From an uncultured delta proteobacterium (GTDB lineage: Bacteria; Myxococcota; Myxococcia; Myxococcales; 40CM-4-68-19), in the NCBI GenBank assembly GCA_903911145.1, contig CAIWCD010000030.1, positions 124,001-188,000 of the forward strand: 64,000 nucleotides of DNA. The letters run 5' to 3'. Of this stretch, positions 26,504 through 36,043 are shown piece after piece (the stretch's first letter is position 1; each line of letters opens with the position of its first letter). The notes beneath the pieces are model-generated. The model had not been told where the DNA came from. It made no database searches and saw only the letters and a list, made by a program, of their open reading frames with translations. The translations under genes and the position numbers were made by a program.

Positions 26504-29239
26504 CTACTCCTCGACCGGAAGGAAGAGTTCGAACTCTGTGCCGCTCTCTTCGCCTTCGCGCAAGGAGATGGTGCCGCCGTGGCTCTCGAGGATGCGCTTG
26601 ACGACGGCGAGCCCGAGGCCTGTGCCCGTTGCTTTCGTGGTGAAGAACGGGTGGAAGATTCTCGGCCGCACCTGCTCGGGGATCCCGGGTCCGCTGTCGC
26701 GGATTCGAACGCGCGCTCCGCTTCCCTCGCCGGTCACTCGCTCGGCCACGACGTCGAGCATGCCCTCCTTCGGCATCGCCTGGAACGCGTTGATGAAGAG
26801 GTTCACCAGCGCTTGTCGCAAGAGGCGCGGATCGGCGCGGACGGTGAGATCGGTCGGGATCCGCATTTCGATGCGCGTGCCCGCGTCGCTTCCTGATTTC
26901 AAATCGATCCCTGGCAGAGTCGTTCGCGCCGACATGAGCGCGTCGGCCACCAGCGCGGCGAGCGGCACCGGTTGCAGCGCGGGCTGGTACGGGCGGGAGT
27001 AGTCGAGCAGATCACCGACCATCCGATTCAGCCGCTCTGCTTCCTCCGCGATGATGCCCAGAAGAAGACCAACGTTGCCTTCCTGCTTGAGCAGCCGCCG
27101 CAGCGACGCGAGCGCATTGAAGACGACGCCGAGCGGGTTGCGGACTTCGTGTGCGATCGAAGCCGAGAGCTCGCCGAGCGCCGCGAGCCGCTCGCGATCG
27201 ACGCGCTCGACCTGTGCGCGCTCGAGTTCGCTGTAGCTGCTGCGGAGATCTTCGATGAGGCGCGCGGCGATCATCGCCATCGCGATCTGCCCGGCCACGG
27301 CTGTTGCGCGCTCGATCTCTGCGTTCGAAAAGACGCGGCCGCGACGCTTGTCGCTGAGCACAACTGCGCCGATCAGTTCGCCACGTGCCAGAAGCGGAAT
27401 CGCCAGCACAGTCTGCGCCTCGAGCAGCTTCGCCAGATCGCGCGCGACTTGAGTCGACGTCGGAGCGTTGCGAACCTGCACGGCCTTTCGCTCATGCACC
27501 GCACTGGCTGCCGCCGAGGGTTGCGCGAGCGAAAGAGTCCTGCCCGCGAGCTCCGGAAACTCGCGCGGGGCGGTGTGGACGCGAAGCTCTCCCTTGTCCG
27601 GATCGAGCAGATAGATCAGCGCATGCGAAGCATCGACCAGCCGTCGCAGCGTCTCCGCAGAGTCGGAGAGCAGCGGCTCGAGCTCGAGCGAACCCGCGAG
27701 CGAGCGCGCCGCTTCGTTGAGCAGCGTCATCTCCTCGGCGCGGCGCTGCTGTTCGGCATAGAGCGCCGCGCTCTCCAGCGAGGCGGCGAGCAGTTGCGCG
27801 GCGTGGACGGCGAGGCGAGTGTCCTGCGCGTCGAAATTGCGCTCGACGCTGCGTTCGAAAAGCACCAGCACTCCGCGGATCTTGTTGTGTGACGCGAGCG
27901 GAACCGCCAGCGTCGAGCGACAGCCGAACTGCGCCGCCAGCTCCTGATCGATGCGCGGATCCCCCGACGAAGCGTGGCTCGACTGCGCCTTTCCGGTGCG
28001 AAACGCGAGCGCGCTCATCGACGGTGTGTCGAGCGGAAGGCGAACGTCGGCGGGAACCAGCGTGAGCGCATCCTCGCGCGCCGCGCAGGCGAGCGAGCCG
28101 ATCTGCTCGTCGGGCACGAAGATGTATGCGGCGCTGCAACGCAGAATTCGAGCAGCGACGCGCGCGCCGATGTCGAGGATCTCGCGCTGATCGAGGGTGC
28201 CTGCGACGGTCTGCCCGAGCTCGAGCAGGAGCGAGAGTTCGGTGACACGCCGCACGGACTGCTGAAAGAGAATCGTATTCTGCAGAGAGATGGCGAGCTG
28301 CGCGCTGACTGTGCCCAGCAGGCGCACCTCGTCCGCTGCAAGCGGCGCGCTGTTCCCGCACGCGATCAGGACACCCTGAAGCTCCTCGCCGGCGCGCAGT
28401 GGAAAGGCGACCGAGTCGTTCATCGTCTGAAGCGTGAACGCGTGCGGCTCATCACCCGCCGCGGCCCGGCTCCAGGGGCTCGCTTCACGCGGACCCTCGC
28501 GGCGGACGCGCTCGACCCACGTCCGAGGCATGCCCACGTGCGCGGAGAGGAGGAGATGCGCGCCTTCGCGACGGAAGAGCGCAATGCCCCTGATCGAGAG
28601 CGACTGCGCGAGCCACTCGAGCGCCGAGTCGAGCGCGCGCTCGGAGCCGAGGTCCGCGGACGCTCGGGCGACATGGTTGACCGCGGTCAGCTCGCGGTTG
28701 CTGCGTGCGAGCTCGTCGAGTCTCCGCGCCGTCTCGAGCGCTGTGCCCAGTTGCCGCGCGAAGAGGCCGAAGGCCGGTGCGATTGCGCGATCGAACTCGA
28801 CGCCGGCGGCGAGCACCGCGAACTCAACGCTTCCCGCGACGGTGATCGTGGCGCCGACGCCGACCACCTCCGGCTCGAGGTCGATCTCCTCGACGGGTAT
28901 GTTGACGGAGTCAGCGACCATCGCCCGCAGCCGCTCGATGAGCACGCCATGTTGGCTGCGGCGGATCGCGTGCCAGAACGGCGCCGCCGTCACGCGCAAC
29001 GGCTGGCCGGTGCGCTTCTCGAGCGACGCGGCGATCTCGCGCAGCCGTCCGGCACCCATGAAGAGGGTCAGCAGCTCGCCGTGGACCTCGCCGAAGACGA
29101 CGCTCAACCCCAGCCCGGCGAGGTGATTCCGCGCGCTGCGGAAGATCGCCTCCGGCGTGCGCTCGGACTGCGCGGCGAGCGCTGCGTCGGCGAATCCGGC
29201 GATGAGCTGCTCGGTTCGATCGCGCAGAGGATCGATCAT
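26504..29239 (-). CDS. Multi-GAF sensor histidine kinase
   Basis: 911 residues from ATG 29239, chosen because it follows the astD stop by 2 bases and has CTGGAG upstream; longer readings run back into astD. The N-terminal 650 residues hold several GAF-like sensor segments (for example around 210-380, 400-560 and 570-680) and no membrane helix, so the signal is cytoplasmic. HisKA has H697 in IAHEVRNPLG. The HATPase has NLFINAFQAMP, DSGPGIPE and GTGLGLAVV boxes. It should phosphorylate the NtrC-like regulator encoded just downstream. GAF ligands cannot be predicted from the sequence. Confidence 0.9.
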   Translation of the reverse strand: MIDPLRDRTEQLIAGFADAALAAQSERTPEAIFRSARNHLAGLGLSVVFGEVHGELLTLFMGAGRLREIAASLEKRTGQPLRVTAAPFWHAIRRSQHGVLIERLRAMVADSVNIPVEEIDLEPEVVGVGATITVAGSVEFAVLAAGVEFDRAIAPAFGLFARQLGTALETARRLDELARSNRELTAVNHVARASADLGSERALDSALEWLAQSLSIRGIALFRREGAHLLLSAHVGMPRTWVERVRREGPREASPWSRAAAGDEPHAFTLQTMNDSVAFPLRAGEELQGVLIACGNSAPLAADEVRLLGTVSAQLAISLQNTILFQQSVRRVTELSLLLELGQTVAGTLDQREILDIGARVAARILRCSAAYIFVPDEQIGSLACAAREDALTLVPADVRLPLDTPSMSALAFRTGKAQSSHASSGDPRIDQELAAQFGCRSTLAVPLASHNKIRGVLVLFERSVERNFDAQDTRLAVHAAQLLAASLESAALYAEQQRRAEEMTLLNEAARSLAGSLELEPLLSDSAETLRRLVDASHALIYLLDPDKGELRVHTAPREFPELAGRTLSLAQPSAAASAVHERKAVQVRNAPTSTQVARDLAKLLEAQTVLAIPLLARGELIGAVVLSDKRRGRVFSNAEIERATAVAGQIAMAMIAARLIEDLRSSYSELERAQVERVDRERLAALGELSASIAHEVRNPLGVVFNALASLRRLLKQEGNVGLLLGIIAEEAERLNRMVGDLLDYSRPYQPALQPVPLAALVADALMSARTTLPGIDLKSGSDAGTRIEMRIPTDLTVRADPRLLRQALVNLFINAFQAMPKEGMLDVVAERVTGEGSGARVRIRDSGPGIPEQVRPRIFHPFFTTKATGTGLGLAVVKRILESHGGTISLREGEESGTEFELFLPVEE

Positions 29240-29241
29240 CG

Positions 29242-30756
29242 TCAGATGCTCCAGGCCACGCCAGGAGCGAGTTTGCGCTTGTCGAGCAGCGGCTCGCCGC
29301 GCATCACCGCGACGGGCGACGTGCAGTAGAGAGTCGAGAAGAGCGCGGCGGGTCGATGGTTGCCGCTGCGCTTGAGGCCGCCGAACGGGAGACGTCCCGA
29401 GGCTCCCACGGTCGGCGCGTTCTGGTTGACGAGGCCGCACTCGAGCGCAGCGAGGCAGCGGGAGAAGCGCGCGGCATCGCTGGTGTGCACGCTCGCAGCG
29501 AGGCCGTAATCGGTGGCGTTGGCGAGCGCGATCGCCTCTTCGTCGGTCGCGGCCGCGTAGACGCTCAAGCTTGGACCGAACAGCTCTTCGCGCTCGAAGG
29601 GCGTGCCGCGTGGCGTGTGCACTCGATGCAGCGCCGGACTGCGATAGGCCCCGACGAGCCCGCGCGGAGAGACGGTGCGCGACGCGAGCAGCTCCTCGAT
29701 GTCGCTCGCGCTGCTCTGCGCGGCAGCGATGCCGACATCGAACGTGCGCGCGGCTTTGTCCGACGCGAGCGGGCCCATGAAGACGTTGTCGTCGCTCGGG
29801 TGGCCGATGACGAGATTGCTGGCGAGTCGAGCGAGCTTCGCTGCGAACACATCTGCTCTCGACGCAGGACCCTGCACGATGCAGCGGCTCGCAGCGGTGC
29901 AGCGCTGGCCCGCGGAGACGTAGGCGGAGAAGAGAATGTCGTAGAGCGCCTTGTCTTCATCGGCGTCGTCGAGAACGAGAGCCGCGTTCTTGCCGCCCAT
30001 CTCGAGCGCGAGCAGCTTCGACTGCCCGCGCGTGGCCTCCTCGATCCGCTGGCCGACCGCCCAGCTTCCGGTGAAGAGCACGGCGTTCACGCCTTCGTGC
30101 GCCGCGAGAGCTGCGCCCACGCTGCCCGGGCCCTGCACGAGATTGAAGACGCCCGGCGGCACGCCCGCCTCGTGAAGGATGCGCGCGTAGAGCTCGGCGA
30201 CCCGCGGCGCGACCTCGCTCGGCTTGAAGACCACGCTGTTCCCCGTGGCGAGCGCGGGCAGGATGTGGCCGTTGGGAAGATGCACTGGGAAGTTGAATGG
30301 CCCGAGCACCGCGAGCACGCCCAGCGGGCGATAGCGGCATTCGAGGGGCGCGGCGGTGTCTGACACTGGAGCGTTCGGTCCCTGCGCGCTCGGGACAAAT
30401 CCGCGCACCCACGCGAGTCCCTCGTCGACCGTGACGGCCGCCTTGTTCACGACGGCCGAGACTTCGGTGCGCGCCTCCCAGAGCGGCTTTCCGATGTCGA
30501 GTGCGATCGCCTGCGCAAGCTCCTCAGCGCGAGCGGAGCAGGCCGCGCCGATCGCGCGAATCACGGAGATCCGCTCCTGGAGCGGTCGAGCGGCCCACGC
30601 GGGCTGTGCGGCTCGCGCGGCTTCGACGGCCCGTGCGACCTGCGCTGCGCTCCACGCGACGGGCGTAAGCTGCATCGACGCGTCTGCAGGAGAGCGGTTC
30701 TCGAGCAGGCCCTCGGGATTTGCGGGCTCCTCGAATCGTCCAGCGATCAGATCCAC
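29242..30756 (-). CDS. astD: Succinylglutamate-semialdehyde dehydrogenase
   Basis: 504 residues from a GTG start. An aldehyde dehydrogenase with the general-base glutamate in LALEMGGKNAAL and catalytic C286 in SAGQRCTAAS. The closest named relatives by overall pattern (FNFPVHLPNGHILPALATGNSVVFKPSE, GLVNQNAPT) are AstD enzymes. AstD oxidises N-succinylglutamate semialdehyde in the arginine succinyltransferase pathway. Placement directly after astA (3-base gap) supports this over a general aldehyde dehydrogenase. astB and astC are not nearby. Confidence 0.88.
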   Translation of the reverse strand: MDLIAGRFEEPANPEGLLENRSPADASMQLTPVAWSAAQVARAVEAARAAQPAWAARPLQERISVIRAIGAACSARAEELAQAIALDIGKPLWEARTEVSAVVNKAAVTVDEGLAWVRGFVPSAQGPNAPVSDTAAPLECRYRPLGVLAVLGPFNFPVHLPNGHILPALATGNSVVFKPSEVAPRVAELYARILHEAGVPPGVFNLVQGPGSVGAALAAHEGVNAVLFTGSWAVGQRIEEATRGQSKLLALEMGGKNAALVLDDADEDKALYDILFSAYVSAGQRCTAASRCIVQGPASRADVFAAKLARLASNLVIGHPSDDNVFMGPLASDKAARTFDVGIAAAQSSASDIEELLASRTVSPRGLVGAYRSPALHRVHTPRGTPFEREELFGPSLSVYAAATDEEAIALANATDYGLAASVHTSDAARFSRCLAALECGLVNQNAPTVGASGRLPFGGLKRSGNHRPAALFSTLYCTSPVAVMRGEPLLDKRKLAPGVAWSI

Positions 30757-30759
30757 GTG

Positions 30760-31806
30760 CTAGCTCTCGAACGGAATCGTGTGCAGCCGATCGCCCGCGT
30801 GCGCAGAGAGCGACTCGCGCGCACTCTTGGTGATCTGCACTGAGTTGTCGGCGAAGCGGCAGAGCGCACGCACAGCGCGGAAGCGGTTGCGTCCTGTGCT
30901 TCTCTCGAGCGCGATGAGGCAATCCTCGATCTCGCCCTTGCTCGGCTCCGCGTCGTCGGGAAGCGCCGTGGGCGAGAGCTTCCCGCGCCGGTAGCGGCGG
31001 ATCGGCTCGATCTGCGAAGTCGCGGCCGACCAGTGCGGACCGCCGTCGAAGGGATCGATCCGCTCGTCGAAGCGAAAGCCGATCTGCTCGAGCATCGAAC
31101 GCGCGCCTTCGCTCTCGGGGCCGACCACGCCGATCGCGTCCTGGACCTTCTGGCTGAAGAGCGTCGCGTAGATCTCACCCGGCGGAAAGAGCTGCTGGAT
31201 GAACTCCTTGTTCAGGCGCGAGAGGCGATCGGCCTCCTGGTACGAGAGCCCGGTGAACTTGCGGCCAAGCGCTTCCCAGAGTGGCGAGCGGCCATCTTCC
31301 TCGAGACGCGGCAGGAGCTCGACGAGCACGCGCTCGCAGAATCGTGCGCGGTGGATCGCGATGTAGAGCAGCCGCACATAGGAGAGCTGCTTGCCTGGCT
31401 TCTTCTGCCCGCGAAAATCGGGATGCACGACGAGCCCGCCGATCTCGGTGGGGCCGTCGAAGTTGTAGCCAATCTGCAGCACGCGATGCTTGAAGTGGCG
31501 ATCGACGTTCTGCGAGTAGTGCTCCTTCTCGTAGACGTCGAGGAAGACGTGCGGTGCATCGCGCGTTCCGTGCTGCGCGATGATCAGCGATGAGCCGATC
31601 ACGCGGCCGGTCTTCGCGTCCTCGAGCACGAAGAGATATTCGCGCTTGAAGGGATCGCGGATGCGCGCGTCGAACGAGCGCACCGAGCGATCGATCACCT
31701 CGAGAAGAGTCTTCTCCTCGTCGGGCAGATTGACGGTGTCGAGGAGCGCCGCGAGCTTCTTCAAGCCGGGCAGGTCTGCGCGCTGGACATCGCGGATCAC
31801 GAACAC
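30760..31806 (-). CDS. astA: Arginine N-succinyltransferase
   Basis: 348 residues from a GTG start one base after the M20 peptidase stop. The family signature is clear: RDVQRADLPGLKKLA at the start, LSYVRLLYIAIHR, LPRLEEDGRSPLWEALG and VGPESEGARSMLEQIGF with the ERIDPFDGGPHW segment. It transfers succinyl from succinyl-CoA to arginine, the first step of the AST route that yields glutamate and ammonia from arginine. Cytoplasmic. Confidence 0.93.
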   Translation of the reverse strand: MFVIRDVQRADLPGLKKLAALLDTVNLPDEEKTLLEVIDRSVRSFDARIRDPFKREYLFVLEDAKTGRVIGSSLIIAQHGTRDAPHVFLDVYEKEHYSQNVDRHFKHRVLQIGYNFDGPTEIGGLVVHPDFRGQKKPGKQLSYVRLLYIAIHRARFCERVLVELLPRLEEDGRSPLWEALGRKFTGLSYQEADRLSRLNKEFIQQLFPPGEIYATLFSQKVQDAIGVVGPESEGARSMLEQIGFRFDERIDPFDGGPHWSAATSQIEPIRRYRRGKLSPTALPDDAEPSKGEIEDCLIALERSTGRNRFRAVRALCRFADNSVQITKSARESLSAHAGDRLHTIPFES

Positions 31807-31807
31807 G

Positions 31808-33337
31808 TCAGCTCCTCACGCCGCAGAGATCTTCGAGCAGCGCGACATAGAGATCGATCGCCTGCTCGAGCTGTGCAACTTCGATTCGTTCATTTGCGCA
31901 GTGGGCGTTGCCCGTGCTGCGCCCGGGTCCAATCACGATCGCCTCGCAGCCGACGCGCGCGAACACACCCGCCTCCGTGCTGGTGGGCTTGGCGCGTGGC
32001 GTACCATCGAGGCCGAGGCGCGAGAGCGTGCGGGAGACTTTGCTGACGAGTGGCGCGTCGTCGGCGAGAGACATTCCGCCGGCATTGCGCACGACCCTCA
32101 CCTCGACGCCCAGCGCGCGATCGATCTGCTGCACGCAGCGCGAAGCTTCGGCGGCGAACAAGGAGAGCAGCGTTTCGGGATCATGCTCGGGCAGGAGGCG
32201 CGCATCGAGCGTGGCCTGCACGATCGCGCGATCGTCTGCAGACGCGCTCTTGAGCACATTGAGTCCGCCCACTGCACCCGCGGGGTCGAATCGTGGGTCG
32301 CTCGTCGGTGCGAGCGAGTTCACGAGCTCAAGCCAGCGCTCCTCGAGCGCTTTGGTGGCGAGCAGCGCCCGCGAAAGATCGGGCTGCACACGCGTCGTCG
32401 CGATCGCGCGCGATGGCTCTGGGAGCGGGCGGGCGTGCGCTGCGTCCATCTCGACGGTGAGCGTGCAGAGAGCTGGGACTGTGTTCGCCGAGGCTCCTCC
32501 GCTCGCGCCGATCACCTTCGCTCCGCTCGCCTTCGCCCACGCGAGTGCGCGCAGGATCGCGTTGTCCCCGAGCATCGGCGTGCTCGAGTGGGCCGCTTTG
32601 CCAATGAAGTCGATCTCGGCAAAGCGCGCTCTCTCGCCCGTGTGCGGGGCGCTGCCGATCGCTTGCGTCGCGGAATCGGTGATGGTGCAGACAACCACCG
32701 CGTAGCCTTTGTGGGCGCGGATGAGCGCGAGTTCGCACGGCTCGCCGCAGAGCACTTCGCGCACCTGCATCGACTTGAAGAGCGCGCTCTCGGCGAACCG
32801 ACGCGCACCGCGAAGTCCGACCTCTTCGGCTCCCGTCGCGCTGAGCCAGAACGGGCGCGCAAGCTTGCGGCCGCGTAGCTTCTCTGCCGCCGCAATCTTG
32901 CAGAGCGCGTCGAGCTTCACGTCGGCGACGCCGAGGCCGAAGAGGACGCCATCCTTCAGCGTGAGCGCGCGCGGATCTCCGCCGGTTTCAGTCCATCGAG
33001 CAGGCGGTCCGGGCGGCACCGTGTCGGTGTGCGTGACGAAGAGAACGCCGCCGCGTGCGGACTCAGGGACCTCGCCGCGATCAAGCTGGGCGCGGCCTTC
33101 CGCACTGCTCCAGGCGCAATCGCCGTCGAGGCCTCCTGGCCCTGCGAGAAGATTCGCGTGCACTGCTTCCGGCGCGCCGTCGATCGATTCGCGCCACTCC
33201 ATGCGCCGCGTGGGCAGCCCTGCGCGCGCGTAGAGGGGTTCGAGCACCTCGAGCGCGGCGAGGTTGCCGACCGCCGAGACGCTGTCAGCGCGGATGAGCG
33301 CGCGTGCGCTCTCGAGAAACCAGTCGGGGAGTTCCAT
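31808..33337 (-). CDS. M20-family metallopeptidase/deacylase
   Basis: 509 residues. Metal-site motifs of the ArgE/DapE/carboxypeptidase G2 family are visible: H103 and D105 in VTHTDTV, D139 in GLGVADVKLD, the acid pair E171-E172 in SATGAEEVG, and a later GKAAHSSTP in the lid domain. It opens an operon with astA and astD. The classical desuccinylase AstE belongs to a different (M14) family, so this enzyme might do the final desuccinylation or another N-acyl cleavage here. It could also be an unrelated peptidase. A promoter-like pair lies just upstream. Confidence 0.85.
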   Translation of the reverse strand: MELPDWFLESARALIRADSVSAVGNLAALEVLEPLYARAGLPTRRMEWRESIDGAPEAVHANLLAGPGGLDGDCAWSSAEGRAQLDRGEVPESARGGVLFVTHTDTVPPGPPARWTETGGDPRALTLKDGVLFGLGVADVKLDALCKIAAAEKLRGRKLARPFWLSATGAEEVGLRGARRFAESALFKSMQVREVLCGEPCELALIRAHKGYAVVVCTITDSATQAIGSAPHTGERARFAEIDFIGKAAHSSTPMLGDNAILRALAWAKASGAKVIGASGGASANTVPALCTLTVEMDAAHARPLPEPSRAIATTRVQPDLSRALLATKALEERWLELVNSLAPTSDPRFDPAGAVGGLNVLKSASADDRAIVQATLDARLLPEHDPETLLSLFAAEASRCVQQIDRALGVEVRVVRNAGGMSLADDAPLVSKVSRTLSRLGLDGTPRAKPTSTEAGVFARVGCEAIVIGPGRSTGNAHCANERIEVAQLEQAIDLYVALLEDLCGVRS

Positions 33338-33347
33338 GCGCGGCGAA

Positions 33348-33377
33348 GTTAGACAATGCAGTCGACGCCAGCGTCAA
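33348..33377 (-). promoter_or_regulatory. Promoter of the M20-astA-astD-kinase-regulator operon
   Basis: On the minus strand TTGACG (33372-33377) and TCTAAC (33348-33353) are 18 bases apart. The -10 ends 10 bases before the ATG, so the leader would be very short. No -24/-12 sigma-54 site is evident. Confidence 0.45.
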
Positions 33378-33439
33378 CACGCGGCCCTGCAACATTTCAC
33401 TCTTGCGCATCGTGGCTTCCGCGCGCGACGGTGGCGCGC

Positions 33440-33889
33440 ATGCGAGCGGTGGTTCAGCGGGTCAGCGAAGCGAGCGTCTCCGTCGAGGGGCGCGAGGTGG
33501 GCCGCATCGGCGCGGGCCTCTGCGTGCTGGTCGGCGTCGCGGAAGAGGACAGCGAAGCGGACGCGCGCTGGCTCTGCGACAAGGTGCTCGAACTGCGAAT
33601 CTTCGAGGACGACGCGGGCAAGATGAACCGCTCGCTCCTCGACACGAAAGGAGCGCTGCTCGCGATCTCGCAGTTCACTCTGCTCGGAGATGCGCGCAGC
33701 GGGCGTCGTCCGGCGTTCACCGCCGCAGCCCGACCGGAACTCGCGCAGCCGCTCTACGCAAAGTTCTGCACGCTCGCCCGCGAACGGGGAGTCACCGTCG
33801 CCGAGGGGATCTTCCGCGCGACGATGAAGGTCTCGCTCGTCAACGAAGGCCCGGTGACGCTGCTGCTCGACTCGAAGAAACTGTTTTGA
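33440..33889 (+). CDS. dtd: D-aminoacyl-tRNA deacylase
   Basis: 149 residues, normal for Dtd. It starts MRAVVQRV as in the family, and has the two catalytic-pocket motifs SQFTLLGD (mid-protein) and a GPVT motif near the end (NEGPVTLLL instead of the commoner NDGPVT). It removes D-amino acids, and glycine mischarged on tRNA-Ala, from tRNAs in the cytoplasm. A GTG 9 bases earlier is an alternative start. It is followed by a HIT-family gene 26 bases later. Confidence 0.95.
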   Translation: MRAVVQRVSEASVSVEGREVGRIGAGLCVLVGVAEEDSEADARWLCDKVLELRIFEDDAGKMNRSLLDTKGALLAISQFTLLGDARSGRRPAFTAAARPELAQPLYAKFCTLARERGVTVAEGIFRATMKVSLVNEGPVTLLLDSKKLF

Positions 33890-33901
33890 ACACCAATCAT
33901 C
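33885..33901 (-). repeat. Dispersed 17-bp motif between dtd and the HIT gene
   Basis: The minus-strand sequence GATGATTGGTGTTCAAA matches RATSRTTKGYRYTCAAA. It spans the dtd stop codon and ends 15 bases before the HIT start. Confidence 0.6.
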
Positions 33902-33915
33902 TGGAGAGCGCGCGC

Positions 33916-34266
33916 ATGGCTGAGACCAATTGCATCTTCTGCAAGATCGCGAACGGCGAGATCCCGGCCAAGCGCCTCGGCGAGAGCGCGCAGGCAATCG
34001 CGTTCGCCGATCTCAACCCGCAGGCGCCGACGCATCTGCTGATCATTCCGAAGCAGCACCTCGCGTCTCTGGCGCACGCGGCTGACGCGGACAGCGCGCT
34101 GTTGGGTGAGTTGCTGACATTCGCCAAAACGACCGCGGCCGCTCTGGGCGTGGCTGAGCGCGGCTATCGCCTCGTCATCAACACCGGACACGACGGCGGG
34201 CAGACCGTGCATCACCTGCACGTGCACCTGCTCGCGGGTCGCCAGATGAGCTGGCCGCCGGGATAG
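33916..34266 (+). CDS. HIT-family nucleotide hydrolase (Hint-like)
   Basis: 116 residues; ATG 33916 begins the fold (CIFCKIANGEIPA). The histidine triad HHLHVH appears near residues 97-102 and the C-terminal PPG matches Hint/HinT proteins. Members hydrolyse aminoacyl or lysyl AMP and other nucleoside phosphoramidates. A CxxC pair at the start may bind zinc, as in some Hint proteins. The pairing with dtd, another enzyme that cleans up aminoacylation by-products, makes sense but could be chance. Confidence 0.94.
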   Translation: MAETNCIFCKIANGEIPAKRLGESAQAIAFADLNPQAPTHLLIIPKQHLASLAHAADADSALLGELLTFAKTTAAALGVAERGYRLVINTGHDGGQTVHHLHVHLLAGRQMSWPPG

Positions 34267-34306
34267 TCGTTCGGCTGCGCGCGAGGCGAGCGAGCAGGGC
34301 GATCCG

Positions 34307-34705
34307 CTAGTGCTGCGTGATGCTGATGGCGGCAGTGGCCGTGCTGCCATCGCTCATTGCGACGTTGTCGATGCTCCCTGTGCCAACCTGCGCGCCCTGC
34401 AGCGTGACTGTTGCGTTGATCTTGATCTTCGCGTGCTCGCTGCCTGTCTCGACGAGCGTGACGGTGTACGGAAAATTCGTGCCCGCCTGAAGCGTGAATC
34501 CCTTGGTGATGATCAGCTGGTTGTTCGCGTCATCGTAGACATCGAGCCGCAGGCCGTCGGCGTCAGTCGGGATGCGGAACGAATTTCCCGGCGCGGTGCT
34601 GATGGTCAGCAGCACCGCCGGGTACTGGCCTTTGCAGGAGGAGAGGGTGAGCGCCGCGAGCAGCAGAGCCGCGCCCAGCAAGGGAATGCGCATTGAGCGG
34701 TTCAT
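34307..34705 (-). CDS. Small lipoprotein of unknown function
   Basis: 132 residues. A signal with the lipobox LSSC near residue 24 marks it as a lipoprotein. The mature part (about 108 residues) is rich in Thr, Val, Ile and Asp and looks all-beta, perhaps an Ig-like sandwich. No family is recognised. Its ATG overlaps the stop of the preceding gene (ATGA), so the two are co-translated and the products may work together at the envelope. Confidence 0.75.
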   Translation of the reverse strand: MNRSMRIPLLGAALLLAALTLSSCKGQYPAVLLTISTAPGNSFRIPTDADGLRLDVYDDANNQLIITKGFTLQAGTNFPYTVTLVETGSEHAKIKINATVTLQGAQVGTGSIDNVAMSDGSTATAAISITQH

Positions 34706-35700
34706 GGCATGTTCACCAGGCCGAGAGATCCGGAACCGCTGGTCGGCGTCGGTTCAGGGCGGTGATACGTGCCAGCGACAATGCCGATGACGACGCCCGC
34801 GACGATCGCGCCGCCGACCGGTCCGATGATCTCCCAGCGCTGGTACCAGGGCGTCGGCGGTCGAGGTGGCGGAGGCGGATGCGCGGCGACACCGCCCTCG
34901 TCGAGCGTCGCGAGGATCATGTCGGCCCCGCCCACGCCCGCGCCTTCAGCGCGCGTCTGCGAGATCTGCACGCGGATGGGAAGACGGATGCTCCCGTTTG
35001 AATCGAGCAGCCGACCATCAGGTCCGACCGCCTCGATGTAGTAGCGCAGCACATGGTCGCCATCGGCGGGAACGCCGCCAACGCCCGGACGCAGATAGTT
35101 CTCGAACGCGCCACCCGCGGGCTCGAGCTGCACACGAACGAACTCCTCGGGATCGACAAGCGTCGCGAGCTGCGCGAGATCGTTTCCGTCGTTCTCCGGC
35201 TCGGTGCGGTAGCGCACGAAGAGCGACGTGCCGTCGGGCGCACCAGAAAGCCGGGCGCGGATGCGGATGGGCTGTCCCGTGCGCACGGTGACGAGTCGAT
35301 CGTGGAGCACGATCGTGCGCGACTTGCGCACCTCCTGCGCGAGCTCCTTCGCGGGCAGCGACGCAGAGGCGAGCGACGTCCCTTGCGGGTCGATGTGCCA
35401 GAGGAGGAAGAGCGTGTTGGCGGCGTCCTGCTTGTGCTCCTCCGTCGCGCCGAGCCCGAGCAGCGCCGTCGCGCGCAGCGCATAGATGTCGGCGAGGTGG
35501 CGATTGGTGTTGCCGGGCAGCTGCTCCGCGGTGAGCAGTTCGGGCAGCGCCTCCTCGAAGCGGGCCTTGCCCACCAGCGAGCGGGCCTCCTCGAGATTCT
35601 GGTTCGTGCCGCGGTACTGCATCTCGGCCGCCCGCGTTGGCAGTGCGGCGAGCGCGAGGAGCGATGCGAACATCGCGGTGCAAAGGGGTCGTCTGATCAT
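34702..35700 (-). CDS. Exported repeat protein with C-terminal membrane anchor
   Basis: 332 residues from ATG 35700, which gives a normal signal peptide ending ALPTRAAE. Residues 25-120 look like two or three TPR-like helical pairs (EEARSLVGKARFEEALPELL, ATALLGLGATEEHKQDAANTLF). A beta-rich middle (about 130-260) follows, then a Pro-rich stretch and one hydrophobic helix near 290-312 before a short Pro/Ser/Gly tail. Such TPR-plus-beta proteins are frequent in Myxococcota and remain uncharacterised. Coupled to the downstream lipoprotein gene. Confidence 0.75.
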   Translation of the reverse strand: MIRRPLCTAMFASLLALAALPTRAAEMQYRGTNQNLEEARSLVGKARFEEALPELLTAEQLPGNTNRHLADIYALRATALLGLGATEEHKQDAANTLFLLWHIDPQGTSLASASLPAKELAQEVRKSRTIVLHDRLVTVRTGQPIRIRARLSGAPDGTSLFVRYRTEPENDGNDLAQLATLVDPEEFVRVQLEPAGGAFENYLRPGVGGVPADGDHVLRYYIEAVGPDGRLLDSNGSIRLPIRVQISQTRAEGAGVGGADMILATLDEGGVAAHPPPPPRPPTPWYQRWEIIGPVGGAIVAGVVIGIVAGTYHRPEPTPTSGSGSLGLVNMP

Positions 35701-35775
35701 GGCGCGCGCACAGTGCCTGAAACGCTCAGCGCCGCGCAATTGTCTCGAACGGATTCTGCGCGTGACAACTTCGCG

Positions 35776-35985
35776 TCAGCGCCCCGTCTTGATCTTCGTG
35801 CTCGCGCTCGTGCCCTCGTAGAACTCGCGCGTCTTCTCGCGACGGACTGTGCGGCCGAGCGCCTTCTCGAGCGCGTCCGTCTCGGTCATGCAGGAGGCGC
35901 CTTTGAGTCCGTGCGTGACCATCTCGATGGTCCCGTCGGGCTTGATGAGCATCTCGATCTCGATCTTCTCGGCCATCTGAATCAT
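35776..35985 (-). CDS. DUF2997 protein
   Basis: 69 residues, or 66 from the internal ATG at 35976. The pattern EIEMLIKPDGTIEMVTHGLKGASC followed by an ETDALEKALG stretch fits DUF2997, small proteins that often sit beside DUF1257 and Ycf46-like ATPases. A single conserved cysteine (GASC) is present. It is the last gene of the Ycf46 module, 58 bases after the DUF1257 gene. Function unknown. Confidence 0.8.
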   Translation of the reverse strand: MIQMAEKIEIEMLIKPDGTIEMVTHGLKGASCMTETDALEKALGRTVRREKTREFYEGTSASTKIKTGR

Positions 35986-36043
35986 CCTCTCGAATCGCGC
36001 GAAGCCGCGCCCAGCCTCGTTTCTGCGCGCCGCGTGGCCCGCT

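Noticed and set aside
33338-33439. Sigma-54 (-24/-12) promoter for the ast operon
   Set aside because: GG and GC pairs are present but at 8-base rather than 10-base spacing; a sigma-70-like pair fits better.
34262-34306. GCGCGCGAG ... GAGCGAGCA resembling the loop boxes of the hairpin family
   Set aside because: No complementary arms flank it, so it does not qualify as a copy.
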